Shown: one piece after another, positions 18,624 to 27,793 of the stretch
How positions within the stretch are numbered: position 1 is the first letter of the stretch
Layout of the letters: the number at the start of each line of letters is the position of its first letter
NCBI GenBank assembly: GCA_963716085.1
Contig: OY970288.1
Span: forward strand, 3,720,001 to 3,784,000
DNA: 64,000 bases
Reading direction: 5' to 3'
Origin: Persicitalea sp963716085
GTDB lineage: Bacteria; Bacteroidota; Bacteroidia; Cytophagales; Spirosomataceae
The notes under the pieces: generated by a model
What the model was told of the DNA's origin: nothing
What the model saw: only the letters and a program-made list of their open reading frames with translations
The model's database searches: none
Translations under genes and position numbers: made by a program

Positions 18624-18692
18624 TCCCGGGGTTGCTTTCGACCGTGAACCGTAAATCATTCCGGCTATACAGTACGAATAAATCGGATCAAG

Positions 18693-18730
18693 AATCGCCT
18701 GCGCCAATCGCGTGGGCGATTTTATTTTTT
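18693..18730 (+). terminator. Terminator of pgk
   Basis: AATCGCC pairs with GGGCGATT in an imperfect stem, followed by TTATTTTTT. Confidence 0.7.
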
Positions 18731-18860
18731 GGAGATACAGATTGCTCGTTTCGCCCGCTGGCTGCTTACTCGAAAAATACTTTTTCTCGTTCTTTACGCA
18801 ACCTGTTGGCCCCGGAAGGTCGTACCAAAGAGCATAAATCAAGAACAAGAAAATCCAACC

Positions 18861-19391
18861 ATGCGCACCCTACCTCTGCTGGCAGCCCTCGCCTTCTCCT
18901 CCCTCACTTACGGCCAGTCCTGGATCCCTACGGCCGCCCGCACCACGTTCACCGCCAAAATGTTTGGCGTGAAGGTGGTCGGTAATTTCAAAGGGTTTAA
19001 GGGTAATATCAATTTCGACCCCAGCAACCTTGCCCAGTCCAGTATTTCGGGCAGCGTGGACGCGGCTACCGTCGATACCGACAACTCCCTCCGCGACGGA
19101 CACCTCCGTGAAAAAGACGATTTTTTCCAAGTCGAAAAGTATCCGCGCGTCACTCTGAAATCCACCAAAATCGAGAAGTCCGGCTCGGGCTACGTCGGCA
19201 CCTTCGACCTGACGCTGAAGAACGTAACCAAAAGTCTTAAAATCCCCTTCACTTTTCAAGAAAGCGGCTCCACGGCCACGCTGGAAGGTTCGACTGAGCT
19301 GGATCGAACCGATTGGAAGTTCGGCGGCAACACGCTGGGCATGTCCGACGATGTGAAATTGAATTTAAAGGTAAACCTAAAACAAAGGTAG
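18861..19391 (+). CDS. YceI-family periplasmic lipid-binding protein
   Basis: 176 residues with a short signal peptide (about 1-18, ending LTYGQ). Typical YceI order follows: RTTFTAKMFGVKVVGNFKGFKG, the SGSVDAATVDTDNSLRDGHL segment, FFQVEKYPRVTLKST, and the final DDVKLNLKVNLKQR strand. YceI proteins are lipocalin-like barrels binding polyisoprenoids or other amphiphiles. ATG 18861 begins the signal peptide; the 44 codons upstream in frame do not look protein-like. Monocistronic. Confidence 0.93.
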   Translation: MRTLPLLAALAFSSLTYGQSWIPTAARTTFTAKMFGVKVVGNFKGFKGNINFDPSNLAQSSISGSVDAATVDTDNSLRDGHLREKDDFFQVEKYPRVTLKSTKIEKSGSGYVGTFDLTLKNVTKSLKIPFTFQESGSTATLEGSTELDRTDWKFGGNTLGMSDDVKLNLKVNLKQR

Positions 19392-19455
19392 AAACGCGGC
19401 AGGCCGAGTCCGGGGCGCGCCAGCCTGCGGAATACAGCATTGCCCTATCCACAAA

Positions 19456-19484
19456 AAATCCGTCCCTTAATAAGAGGCGGATTT
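19456..19484 (-). terminator. Bidirectional terminator between yceI-like and TonB-receptor genes
   Basis: AAATCCG pairs with CGGATTT, with additional CCTT/AGAGG pairing inside. The minus strand gives TTTTTTG after the stem, so it best serves the TonB-receptor gene ending at 19552. Confidence 0.65.
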
Positions 19485-19551
19485 CCGTATTCTTAACCTA
19501 AACTAATCGTATGAGGATTAGAAACTTCTGCGCCTGCCTGGCGCAATATCT

Positions 19552-21996
19552 TTAATTGGATTTGACGCGTTGCTGCAGGTCGTCGGAACCCGTGTTACGC
19601 TGCCGGGCACCCTTCACGTTCTGATTGCCGAAATTGTAGGTAAAAGTCAACCGTACCTGACGACTGGGCCAGGTGGAGCGCACCCGCAGGTCGATGTCCT
19701 GGAACTGGGCCTGGCCCCGAAACTTGTTCATCCAGAATATATCGCTCACGTTCAGGCGGAACGTGCCTTTTTTCTCCCACACGCTTTTCTGCAAGCCCAG
19801 GTTAATCATGCCCTGAGGCTGGGAGACGAAGAAGCCATATACGCTTCGGCTGTTGTACCAGCCGGAAAGTTCGGCCGACCATCCTTTGCTCATTTTGAAT
19901 TGGTTGCTGGCGTACACGTTGTAGTTGACTTGACTGATTTCGAAGAGGCCGTCGCCGTAAAAGGTTTTATAGCGGTTGTACGAACCCGTCAGGTTGGCTT
20001 GCAGTGTCCACCATTTGGCAATCGGTACGGGCAGCGAAACCGTCAGGTTGACATTGTCCAGGTTGTCGAGATTCTCGGTCGTGACGTACGTTTTATTTTC
20101 GGAAGGAATCTGGCGCGGCACTTCGCTGGCGATCAGGTCGCTGATGCGGCTGTACGAAAGGCTGGTATTCAGGAAGCCTTTGTACACGTGCGTCAATTGC
20201 ACCGAGTGCGTGTACTGAGGGCGCAGGTTGGGGTTGCCACGCTCGAACGTGAACGGATCGAGGTAAAACTCGAAGGGGTTAAGCGACTGGTAGTCGGGGC
20301 GATCGATGCGGCGGCTGTACGAGAAATTCACGACATTGCTGCTGTCCAGTTCCTGCGACAGAAACACGCTCGGGAACAGGTTGAGGTAGTTGCGATCGCG
20401 GACATCGTTCAGCGTAATCGAGTTGCCGACGGAGTGCGTGTGCTCGGCCCGGAAGCCCAGTTGGTAAGTCGTCTTCTCGCCTAGCTTGCCTCCGTAATTG
20501 ACGTAAGCGGCATTGATATTCTCGGTGTACCTGAATTGGTTGGTACGCGTCGGGTCGATCACCCACGTATCTTCTTTTATTTCAAAAGTCAGGTTGTTGT
20601 CCGACGTCACGAAGCTACTTTTCAGCCCCGTCTCGAACTTACCCTTCCCGATGGTCTGGGCGTAATCCAGCTTGGCAACGCCGATGTCGATAAGCGAGGG
20701 CATGTCGTTGCGGACGAGTTCGGGCGGGCCGTCGGGTGAACCGTCCGGTTTGAAGTAGTTGGTGTTGAGGTTATTAAAGCTCTCCCCGTCATAGCGCACG
20801 TAGTCGGCATCGAAAGTCAGTTCCTTGCCCTTGTCGTCGAACTTGTGCTTCACGTTGAAGTTGGCGGTGATGTTGTTGGTTTTCTGACCACTGTTGGTCT
20901 TGGTCAGGAAAGAGCGTTGCAGCTTGTTGTCACCGTCCAGAATTCGGCTGTTGTTGTCACCTTCGGGCTGCGACCAGTCGTTGGAAAAAGCCGAAGCCAG
21001 AACGCCCAGCGTGGTCTTGTCCGACAGGCTATAATCCATGCCGACGCGCAGGCTGTAATTTTGGTAATTGGAGCGCCGAATGCTCTCCTGGTCAAAAATC
21101 GTTACGTTTCCTTCAAAAGGAATCGTGCGGTAGATGTTGTTGGTATTCACGTTACCGCCCGTATAGATACTACCGTTACCAAAAATATTGATTTTCCCCT
21201 GGCGGTGGTTGAGCGCCAGCGAGCCGTTTCCGCGCCCTACGCCTCCGTCGGGCATGTATCCGCCCCCGATCGTGAAGTTGCCGTTGGTGCCGTAATTTTT
21301 ATTTTTCTTAAAGACAATATTGATAATGCCCGAATTACCCGCTGCGTCGTACTTAGCCGAGGGGTTGGTAATCAGCTCGATCTTCTCAATGTTATCGCTG
21401 GGCGTGTTGCGCAGCAAGTTCATGATCTCGGTTTGGGAGAGAAAACTTCGCTTACCATCTATTTGTACCAGCACGCCGCTCTTTCCGCGTAGCTGCAGGG
21501 CATCGTTCTGCTGATCCACGACCACCCCGGGCGAGCGTTCGAGAACTTCCAGCGCCGTGGCCCCGGCCGAGACAATGCTGTTCTCGACATTCACGACCGT
21601 GCGGTCGATCTGCTGCTCGATGAATGGCTTTTGGGCCACCACCTTCACCTCGTCCAATAGTTCGACATTGGTAGTGAGCGTGACGGGCGAAAGTTTGATT
21701 TCGGTATTCGCTACCGTGAAGACCGGGCTGTACACTTTCTCGTACCCGACCATCGACACGAGCGTCAGGTAACGACCTACTTCGACGCTCTCGAAGGCGA
21801 ACTTCCCGTCGGTGTCGGAGGTCATACCCTTGGCGAGCGTGGAGTCTCGGGCTTTGAGTAAGAGGACGTTGACAAAAGGAACGGCGGCGCGCTTTTCGTC
21901 CAGTACTGAGCCGGACACTGCGCCTTTTTGGGTGTTCTGCGCCCACAGTGGGGCCGATACCAGTAGCAAGGCTACCAGTTTTGTTAAAAATTTCAT
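19552..21996 (-). CDS. TonB-dependent receptor, outer-membrane beta-barrel family (PF14905 type)
   Basis: 814 residues. A signal peptide (about 1-19, ending LWAQ) precedes a CarboxypepD_reg-like domain (about 24-110: GAVSGSVLDEKRAAVPFVNVLLLKA), a plug (TALEVLERSPGVVVDQQNDALQLRGKSGV, NPSAKYDAAGNSGIINIVFKK) and a large barrel ending TFTYNFGNQN plus a basic tail. This is the Bacteroidota OMP_b-brl_3 subgroup, distinct from SusC. No ligand-specific partner, SusD or surface lipoprotein is adjacent, so the substrate is unknown. Monocistronic, with promoter and terminator visible. Confidence 0.9.
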   Translation of the reverse strand: MKFLTKLVALLLVSAPLWAQNTQKGAVSGSVLDEKRAAVPFVNVLLLKARDSTLAKGMTSDTDGKFAFESVEVGRYLTLVSMVGYEKVYSPVFTVANTEIKLSPVTLTTNVELLDEVKVVAQKPFIEQQIDRTVVNVENSIVSAGATALEVLERSPGVVVDQQNDALQLRGKSGVLVQIDGKRSFLSQTEIMNLLRNTPSDNIEKIELITNPSAKYDAAGNSGIINIVFKKNKNYGTNGNFTIGGGYMPDGGVGRGNGSLALNHRQGKINIFGNGSIYTGGNVNTNNIYRTIPFEGNVTIFDQESIRRSNYQNYSLRVGMDYSLSDKTTLGVLASAFSNDWSQPEGDNNSRILDGDNKLQRSFLTKTNSGQKTNNITANFNVKHKFDDKGKELTFDADYVRYDGESFNNLNTNYFKPDGSPDGPPELVRNDMPSLIDIGVAKLDYAQTIGKGKFETGLKSSFVTSDNNLTFEIKEDTWVIDPTRTNQFRYTENINAAYVNYGGKLGEKTTYQLGFRAEHTHSVGNSITLNDVRDRNYLNLFPSVFLSQELDSSNVVNFSYSRRIDRPDYQSLNPFEFYLDPFTFERGNPNLRPQYTHSVQLTHVYKGFLNTSLSYSRISDLIASEVPRQIPSENKTYVTTENLDNLDNVNLTVSLPVPIAKWWTLQANLTGSYNRYKTFYGDGLFEISQVNYNVYASNQFKMSKGWSAELSGWYNSRSVYGFFVSQPQGMINLGLQKSVWEKKGTFRLNVSDIFWMNKFRGQAQFQDIDLRVRSTWPSRQVRLTFTYNFGNQNVKGARQRNTGSDDLQQRVKSN

Positions 21997-22068
21997 GGCT
22001 AATAGTAGTTTAAGTTCCCACCCGAAAGGTCACGTGCGCATCGTGGTTTCGTGGCGTTTGCGATGGGT

Positions 22069-22076
22069 CAAAGGTA
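22069..22076 (-). promoter_or_regulatory. -7 element of the TonB-receptor gene
   Basis: The minus strand reads TACCTTTG, 72 bases before the start codon, implying a leader of about 60 bases. Confidence 0.45.
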
Positions 22077-22230
22077 GGTACTGTGCATTGCATAGAACCT
22101 TTTTATACATAAGTGGCTGAGAGCTTGGATAAGCGGGAGAAGTTCGGCGTACCCGCTTTGTCTTCTGCTCTAATGGATGCAGAAGCGAACGGGAAAGTTG
22201 CACGGGTAGGGAAATGTTCAGGAAGAAAAT

Positions 22231-22911
22231 CTACTTTTCAATCAACTCCTCCACCAGTTTCTTGGCGATCTTTTTGGCGGAAGCAGGGTTTTGGCCCGTG
22301 ACGAGGCGCTCGTCCATCTCGATGTTTTGTGTAAAGGGAATCCGGGTCTTGGTGAAGTGAGCGCCTTGCTCACGGAGGCGGTCTTCAAGCAAAAAGGGTA
22401 CTTCGCTCGTCATACTCGACAACTTTTCCTCCATATTCGAGAACCCGGTCAGGTACTTGTCGTGGATGAGGAGGGTGCCGTCACTGAGCTTGACGTTCAG
22501 CAAAGCGCTCACGCCGTGGGCCACAGCGGCCACCGTACCGCGATTCTCGTAGATGGCGGTAGTGATTTTCTGCAAATCGACGTTGTCCGGAAAATCATAC
22601 ATCGTGCCATGACCGCCCGTGAAGTAGATCAGACGGTAGTTTTTGGCGGCTATCTCGGCGGGTTTAAGAGAATTTTCCAATCTCTTCCAAAAGACCTCGT
22701 CCTCGAAGTAGTTTCGGTTCACCTCATCCTTCAAATCCAGGCTGCGCTCGTCGATGGGGATAACTCCACCGAGTGGACTGACCAGGTCGTAGTCGATTCT
22801 GTGCCTGTCCAACACCTGGCAAAAGTGCGTCAGCTCGCTCAGCCAAAGCCCCGTTTTGTTGGTTTTGGTCGGAAAGGTAGCGTGGTTGGTACAGACGATC
22901 AGGGCTTTCAT
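22231..22911 (-). CDS. DJ-1/PfpI-family protein lacking the nucleophile cysteine
   Basis: 226 residues of the Hsp31-like type 1 glutamine amidotransferase fold. Recognisable parts are KALIVCTNHATFP, TGLWLSELTHF (conserved acidic Glu), YDLVSPLGG, the YFTGGHGTMYDFPDN loop, and the nucleophile elbow. That elbow normally reads AVCHG but here reads AVAHG: Ala131 (codon GCC) replaces the catalytic Cys, while His132 remains. Glyoxalase, deglycase or protease activity should therefore be lost or altered; a chaperone or binding role is possible. ATG 22911 starts the family homology; 23 codons upstream are not conserved-looking. Confidence 0.85.
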   Translation of the reverse strand: MKALIVCTNHATFPTKTNKTGLWLSELTHFCQVLDRHRIDYDLVSPLGGVIPIDERSLDLKDEVNRNYFEDEVFWKRLENSLKPAEIAAKNYRLIYFTGGHGTMYDFPDNVDLQKITTAIYENRGTVAAVAHGVSALLNVKLSDGTLLIHDKYLTGFSNMEEKLSSMTSEVPFLLEDRLREQGAHFTKTRIPFTQNIEMDERLVTGQNPASAKKIAKKLVEELIEK

Positions 22912-23053
22912 AACGTGGTTTTGTTTGAGAAGGACGTAGCGGCTTTTCCCGAAATGTAGGGAAAATATGATTTGGCGCAAAAGCGAGTGGCGCGTTTGCG
23001 CGATTTAACAAACTTTAGGGGAGGCGGCAGGAGGCAGTCAGCGAACGGCTAAC

Positions 23054-23061
23054 TACCTTTG
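23054..23061 (+). promoter_or_regulatory. -7 element of the M50-like gene
   Basis: TACCTTTG lies 31 bases before ATG 23092. It overlaps the alternative TTG start at 23059, which rules that start out. Confidence 0.5.
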
Positions 23062-23091
23062 TTGACGGCTAGTACTTTCCCCCGTCTCCCC

Positions 23092-23808
23092 ATGAAAATC
23101 GAGCTTCCTCTTAAATTCTGCCTGGCCGTTTATTTCGCTTTCATAGCGTTTACCATTGTTGGGACGGTTTCGCATGAGTTTGGACATTTTATAGTCGGGC
23201 GGGCCTTGGGCTACGAAACCACCCTTCATTATGCGTATACAAGTTTTGGCTTCTGCAAAGTGAGCCAAGAACTTAAAACGATTTACCAGAATAATCCCGA
23301 CGTGATCAAAAGCGGTTTGAGTTCTCCCCACAAAGACCGATATGATCAACTAATGGCGAAAACCATAAAGAATAATTTTTGGATCACTTTGGGAGGGCCG
23401 TTTCAAACCGTACTCACCGGAAGCATCGGCTTGTGCTTGGTCTTGTGGCGAAAAACTAAAAAACTTTACGCTAAGAACTTATGAGACTGGCTGTTCCTTT
23501 TCATGACCTTGTTTTGGCTCAGGCAATCATTCAATATGACTTTATGGCTGTCGCGTGTTTTTTTCAACTATCCGCCCCAATTGCGAGGAATCAAAGGCGA
23601 TGAAATCAAACTAGCCGACCATTTTAGTTTACCGGAAGGAAGCATTGTTGTGACGACTGGTATTCTAGGCGGCCTCATTGCCGCCTACGTCATCCTTAGT
23701 TTTATTCCCAAAGACAAAATTATCCCGTTCTGTGTGAGCGGTTTTTTGGGTGGAATCAGCGGCTTTGTGCTGTGGTTGAAGATTTTGGGGCCAGTCGTGA
23801 TGCCGTGA
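23092..23808 (+). pseudogene. M50-like membrane metalloprotease interrupted by an in-frame TGA
   Basis: The first part (23092-23484, 130 residues) has a membrane helix with the zinc motif HEFGH (TVSHEFGHFIVGRALGY) and LGGPFQTVLTGSIG, recalling the HExxH and GP-containing helices of M50/site-2-protease-like proteins. A TGA at 23482-23484 stops it. Reading on in the same frame, DWLFLFMTLFWLRQSF completes a membrane helix and the ORF continues to 23808 with two more helices. The two halves are therefore one gene with a nonsense codon. It may be a true pseudogene, a recent mutation or a sequence error. AT-richer than its neighbours. Confidence 0.75.
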
Positions 23809-23837
23809 AAGAACTTTGATACTCTGCTACCTGATAA

Positions 23838-24605
23838 TCACCCATACACCTCGTTCAAAATTCCCGCCAGGTGAATACCCGCTTGCATGAGGCATAGCTG
23901 TACGGTATCGAAGTTCTCGTAGGAATAGCGGTAGCCCAGCTTTTTGTCTTCGGGTAGAGTATACACTTGTGGCAGCAGACTCTGCGACACGGCGGCCCAT
24001 TCCAGCGTACTCATCGCCTGCCACTGCTTGATTTGAACCCTCGAAGGCTCGTTTAAGAAACCCGCCAGATCCGAGTAGCTGAGCTGCTTGCCCTCGATCA
24101 TGTCGCTGTCCCACACGCGGTGGAGGTTGGAATTTTGCCCGAACCACGTTACCCGCTCACGGTTGCCGCCCTGGTCGTCGCGGTTGCCGACGTGTAGCGG
24201 CTGGTGCAGATCGCCTACGAGGTGAACGAGAAACTTCAAATGCTCGGCCTCCGCTTCGGGCGAGAGGGTATGCGTTTTTAGGGCGGCAGTGATTTCCTCG
24301 ATTTTCATGATAATATCGCCCTTAGGGTTTTTGGTACTCTCTTCGTAAGTCTGCCCCGGCATGATCGTCACCCAATGCCAGTCGTGCGTGTGGTTGTAGA
24401 GCGTATCGGATTTGACGTCGTCCATATAATTAGATACTTCGGCCAGCGAGTTGCAGTCCAGGACTTTGGCGATTTTCCACTTGGCGCTTCTTTTCAAATG
24501 ATTTTGGGCTACCAACCCCACCACGCGGTGGCCCGTGACGCCCCAGGCCTGGGCGGGCAGATTCAGGACGGACAGTGCCAAACAGAGCATGAAGATTTTT
24601 TTCAT
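23838..24605 (-). CDS. S1/P1-type nuclease
   Basis: 255 residues. The signal peptide (1-20, ending LPAQA) leaves a mature N-terminal Trp, which with later His/Asp residues binds the trinuclear zinc cluster of S1/P1 nucleases. Visible ligand motifs are WGVTGHRVVG, NYMDDVKSD, HDWHWV, and HLVGDLHQPLHVGNRDDQGGN with its His/Asp series. These secreted or periplasmic enzymes degrade single-stranded DNA and RNA and remove 3'-phosphates, often for nucleotide or phosphate scavenging. ATG 24605 gives the exact signal peptide; the longer form adds 18 non-conserved residues. Confidence 0.93.
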   Translation of the reverse strand: MKKIFMLCLALSVLNLPAQAWGVTGHRVVGLVAQNHLKRSAKWKIAKVLDCNSLAEVSNYMDDVKSDTLYNHTHDWHWVTIMPGQTYEESTKNPKGDIIMKIEEITAALKTHTLSPEAEAEHLKFLVHLVGDLHQPLHVGNRDDQGGNRERVTWFGQNSNLHRVWDSDMIEGKQLSYSDLAGFLNEPSRVQIKQWQAMSTLEWAAVSQSLLPQVYTLPEDKKLGYRYSYENFDTVQLCLMQAGIHLAGILNEVYG

Positions 24606-24633
24606 CGAAAATAGTGATTGAAATTTTTTTGTG

Positions 24634-24641
24634 CAAAAGTA
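24634..24641 (-). promoter_or_regulatory. -7 element of the S1/P1 nuclease gene
   Basis: The minus strand reads TACTTTTG, 28 bases before the ATG at 24605; it supports that start. Confidence 0.5.
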
Positions 24642-24792
24642 CGATGCTATTCTGCCCACAGGCCGTAATTTGGTATTTTTTTAGTCCCCTAGTGAGCGGA
24701 GGTGCTGCGGAGACAGGTGTTTTTTCAATATTTGCCTAAATTGGCATTTTCCAGCTCCGCCTTTCTTTACAATCAAGTAAAGTGATCGACCA

Positions 24793-25383
24793 ATGAAATC
24801 AATGATACTTATTGTCAAGAGCGTACTGCTGGCGACTTTGCTTTCCGCCTGCGCCGAAGAGAACACAACGGCCACGACCAGCGACTCGGTGTTTGCCGCC
24901 CGGCCCGCTGCGGCTTCGGTCGCCGACGCCAATTCGCTGGTCCTTATTTCTCCGAACTCGTTTCACGGCATTTCGCCGGGCGATGAAATTGCCACGCATG
25001 AAGCCATGCTGGAAAAAGGAGAACTAGTGAAGGGCGGGGGCGCGTTCACCGTGTATAACTTCACGGACGACCAGGGAAATCACCTTGGATACCTACGGCC
25101 CGATTCCAGCGACGAGCGGCGGGTGGGCCAGGTAGTCATTACCTCGTCTGTCCCGGTCACGACCGAAGGCGCGCGCGTAGGCATGACCATTGGCGACCTC
25201 CGCAACCGCTACCGGAACCTGGAATTCCACGGTTCGGAGTCCGATGGTCAAATCAGGGCTTCCAAGAATCAGTTGTCGTTTCGTCTCGACGCCCAAAATA
25301 AAAACTACGAGGTAGACCCGAGGAGCATTCCGTTGAATACCAAAATCATAGATATCACGATTCAGCCCACACCGACCCAATGA
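24793..25383 (+). CDS. Hypothetical lipoprotein
   Basis: 196 residues with a lipoprotein signal (hydrophobic stretch ending LLSAC, lipidated Cys near residue 20). The mature part has ISPNSFHGISPGDEIA, a GYLRPDSSD strand and a C-terminal segment VGMTIGDLRNRYRNLEF that recurs in small envelope proteins with a repeated fold. No named family recognised. Its stop overlaps the start of the next gene (ATGA), so the two are co-translated and probably functionally linked. Confidence 0.8.
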   Translation: MKSMILIVKSVLLATLLSACAEENTTATTSDSVFAARPAAASVADANSLVLISPNSFHGISPGDEIATHEAMLEKGELVKGGGAFTVYNFTDDQGNHLGYLRPDSSDERRVGQVVITSSVPVTTEGARVGMTIGDLRNRYRNLEFHGSESDGQIRASKNQLSFRLDAQNKNYEVDPRSIPLNTKIIDITIQPTPTQ

Positions 25384-25853
25384 AAGAATTGAAAAATCTT
25401 TTCTGGCTTCTACTGTTTGGCTTAGTCTCGGCCTGCAATCCGGCGGCGAACTCCCCGGAAGAAGCAAGAGATCATCTGATAGCTGCCTCCGATTGGGGCA
25501 TAGAAGCCGTATATGTCAACGACGCGCTGAGCTATAAGGACGGCAAGCAAGTACCCAACTTCGGCGGACCGGTATTTAGTCGCTACATGAAAAGCGTGCA
25601 GTTCCGGGAGAGCGGCGATTTCGTAGGAAAATACGAAGGTCAGGAAAAGCCCAATGTGCTGCACTGGGCCGTCGATTCCGCCGATGGGGTCATTCTCGTC
25701 ACCGCCGCCGATACCACGACCGACGCCCGCTCCGGCTGGACGATCAGACCGGAGAGCGTCCGCGAAGACTACTTCGAAATGACCACCGAAACCGCCGCTT
25801 TCGATTATCCGAGAGTGACGAGGATACGGTTGGCGTTTGAAAGGAATAAATAG
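25380..25853 (+). CDS. Hypothetical lipoprotein, second gene of a pair
   Basis: 157 residues. A lipoprotein signal ends GLVSAC (Cys near residue 19). The mature protein is acidic, with no membrane segment or recognisable motif; strands around YVNDALSYKDGKQVPNFGG and VTRIRLAFE suggest a small mixed fold. It overlaps the preceding lipoprotein gene by four bases. Not assigned to a family. Convergent with the phospho-sugar mutase gene across a purine/pyrimidine inverted repeat. Confidence 0.8.
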   Translation: MKELKNLFWLLLFGLVSACNPAANSPEEARDHLIAASDWGIEAVYVNDALSYKDGKQVPNFGGPVFSRYMKSVQFRESGDFVGKYEGQEKPNVLHWAVDSADGVILVTAADTTTDARSGWTIRPESVREDYFEMTTETAAFDYPRVTRIRLAFERNK

Positions 25854-25874
25854 GGATAGGGGGGAAGGGAGGAG

Positions 25875-25945
25875 GGAGGAAAGGAAAAAGGATAGCTTTC
25901 GCCAGCCAGGGATATCCCGTTCTTTCCTCCTTTCCTCCTTTCCTC
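25875..25945. repeat. Purine/pyrimidine inverted repeat between convergent genes
   Basis: GGAGGAAAGGA (25875-25885) pairs exactly with TCCTTTCCTCC (25928-25938). The right arm is part of three tandem TTTCCTCC-type octamers. It could act as a two-way terminator or simply be low-complexity sequence. Confidence 0.6.
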
Positions 25946-25947
25946 CT

Positions 25948-27702
25948 TTAAACCAATCCCAACTCCTCCCCAATCTTCTGCACTTTCTCTTTCAGAGAAG
26001 CGTAGACCGCATCGAAATCCTCATTGTTTTCCAGGTTGGCGCGCACGCCGACGTAGAATTTAATTTTCGGCTCGGTGCCGGAGGGGCGGCAGGTGAATTT
26101 GGTGCCGTCGTTGGTAAAAAATTGCAGGACGTTGGATTGCTCGATGCCCATTTGTCCGGCGGGAATGTTAAAAATCGCGCCGTTGCGGGTGTCTACATTT
26201 TTCAATGACTGGTAATCGTCCATGCGAATCACGGGCGCGCCGGCCAAGGTTTTGGGCGGATTGGCGCGGAAGTCGGCCATCATCTGCTGAATTTCGTCGG
26301 CTCCGCTCTTGCCCTTTTTGGTGAGCGAGATCAAGCCTTCGTAGTAGAAACCATACTGCTTGTAGATTTCCACCAACATATCGAACAGGCTCATCCCCTT
26401 GTCCTTCGCGTAGGCGGTAACCTCGGCCATGATGGCGCAGGAAGCGATGGCGTCCTTGTCGCGCACGGCGTCACCGATGAGGTAACCGTAGCTTTCCTCG
26501 CCGCCACCGATGAATTCATCCAGCCCTTCCCTCTCGCGAATGACCTGGGCGATGTACTTGAAGCCCGTGAGCGTGTTGTAGCACTTCACCCCGAAGCCGT
26601 CGGCCATGTTGTCGATCAGGTCGGTGGTCACGATGGTCTTGCAAATGAACTGATTGCCCGTGAGCTTGCCCGCCTCCTTCCAGGCCGTGAGCAGGTAGTA
26701 AATCAGCAGACTGGCGGTTTGGTTGCCATTCAATAGCTGCAGTTCGCCGTGGTGGTTCTTGGCCCCGATACCCACACGGTCGGCGTCGGGGTCGGTGCCC
26801 ATGATGAGGTCGGCGTCGATTTCTTTGGCTTTTTTCAGGGCCAGGCTCATCGCCTCGCTTTCTTCGGGGTTGGGATACACGACCGTCGGAAACTGGCCGT
26901 TGCCGTTGGGTTCGGCCTGCTCCTCAATGACTGTCACATTGGTAAATCCCATGGCTTTCAAAGCGCGCGGAACCAGCATTACGCCCGTGCCGTGAATGGG
27001 CGTAAAAACGATTTTGATGTCTTTCTGATTCTCGATAGCCTGCTTGGAGATGGACAACGACAGGATGTGATCGAGATACTTCTTATCCATTTCCTCACCG
27101 ATGCTGTGGATGAGTTCAGGATTGCCTTCGAACTCGATGTCATCCACCGAGCCGATGGCGTTTACCTCGTCGATGATGTTGCGGTCGTGCGGGGCGACGA
27201 CTTGCGATCCATCCACCCAATAAGCCTTGTAGCCGTTGTATTCCTTGGGGTTGTGCGAGGCTGTCACCACTACCCCGCTTTGGCAGCCCAATTCACGGAT
27301 GGCAAAAGAGAGTTCGGGCGTCGGCCGCAGCGCGTCGAAAAGATAGACTGTGATGCCGTTGGCTGAGAATATATCGGCGATGATCTGCGAAAACTCGTCG
27401 GACTTGATGCGGCAGTCGTAGGCAATGGCGACTTTGATGTCGTCTCCCGGAAAGTTTTTATTTAAATAATTCGCCAGACCCTGCGTGGCTTTGCCCACCG
27501 TGTAGCGGTTCATGCGATTGGAACCGATACCAATCAATCCCCGCAGACCGCCCGTACCGAATTCCAAATCCTTGTAAAAGGCGTCGGTGAGTTCGGTGGT
27601 GCTGCCGTCGTCTACCATTTTCTGGATGGCGGCTTTGGTATCTTTATCGTAGTTTCCTTCCAGCCAAGAGTTTACTTTTTTTTCTACGTTTTCTTCGAGC
27701 AT
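25948..27702 (-). CDS. Phospho-sugar mutase (phosphoglucomutase/phosphomannomutase)
   Basis: 584 residues of the alpha-D-phosphohexomutase superfamily, the long bacterial PGM2-like type. All four signatures are present: active Ser loop TASHNPKEYNGYK, metal loop GTDPDADRVGIG, sugar loop GGEESYGYL and phosphate-binding RPSGTEPKIKFY near the C-terminus. It interconverts hexose 1- and 6-phosphates (glucose, perhaps mannose), feeding glycogen and envelope sugar synthesis. ATG 27702 begins homology (MLEENVEKKV); the 21 codons upstream are encoded by an intergenic repeat. It has its own promoter although it follows a glucosidase gene on the same strand. Confidence 0.93.
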   Translation of the reverse strand: MLEENVEKKVNSWLEGNYDKDTKAAIQKMVDDGSTTELTDAFYKDLEFGTGGLRGLIGIGSNRMNRYTVGKATQGLANYLNKNFPGDDIKVAIAYDCRIKSDEFSQIIADIFSANGITVYLFDALRPTPELSFAIRELGCQSGVVVTASHNPKEYNGYKAYWVDGSQVVAPHDRNIIDEVNAIGSVDDIEFEGNPELIHSIGEEMDKKYLDHILSLSISKQAIENQKDIKIVFTPIHGTGVMLVPRALKAMGFTNVTVIEEQAEPNGNGQFPTVVYPNPEESEAMSLALKKAKEIDADLIMGTDPDADRVGIGAKNHHGELQLLNGNQTASLLIYYLLTAWKEAGKLTGNQFICKTIVTTDLIDNMADGFGVKCYNTLTGFKYIAQVIREREGLDEFIGGGEESYGYLIGDAVRDKDAIASCAIMAEVTAYAKDKGMSLFDMLVEIYKQYGFYYEGLISLTKKGKSGADEIQQMMADFRANPPKTLAGAPVIRMDDYQSLKNVDTRNGAIFNIPAGQMGIEQSNVLQFFTNDGTKFTCRPSGTEPKIKFYVGVRANLENNEDFDAVYASLKEKVQKIGEELGLV

Positions 27703-27711
27703 ATCAATTTT

Positions 27712-27742
27712 GAATTTTGAATAAGTGAATGAGTGAATATTT
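27712..27742. repeat. GAATGAGTGAAT repeat in the mutase leader
   Basis: GTGAATGA/GTGAATAT octamers, flanked by TTTTGAAT, lie between the -7 element and the start codon of the phospho-sugar mutase. Confidence 0.75.
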
Positions 27743-27770
27743 GCCTGCCTACGGGCGTCTATCAATTTTG

Positions 27771-27778
27771 CAAAGCTA
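27771..27778 (-). promoter_or_regulatory. -7 element of the phospho-sugar mutase gene
   Basis: The minus strand reads TAGCTTTG, 69 bases before the ATG and just downstream of the glucosidase stop codon. Confidence 0.55.
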
Positions 27779-27793
27779 AAAATTCGTCAGTTC

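Noticed and set aside
23482..23484. TGA read as selenocysteine
   Set aside because: No Cys is expected at that place in the membrane helix, no SECIS-like hairpin directly follows, and no other sign of selenoprotein machinery is in the window.
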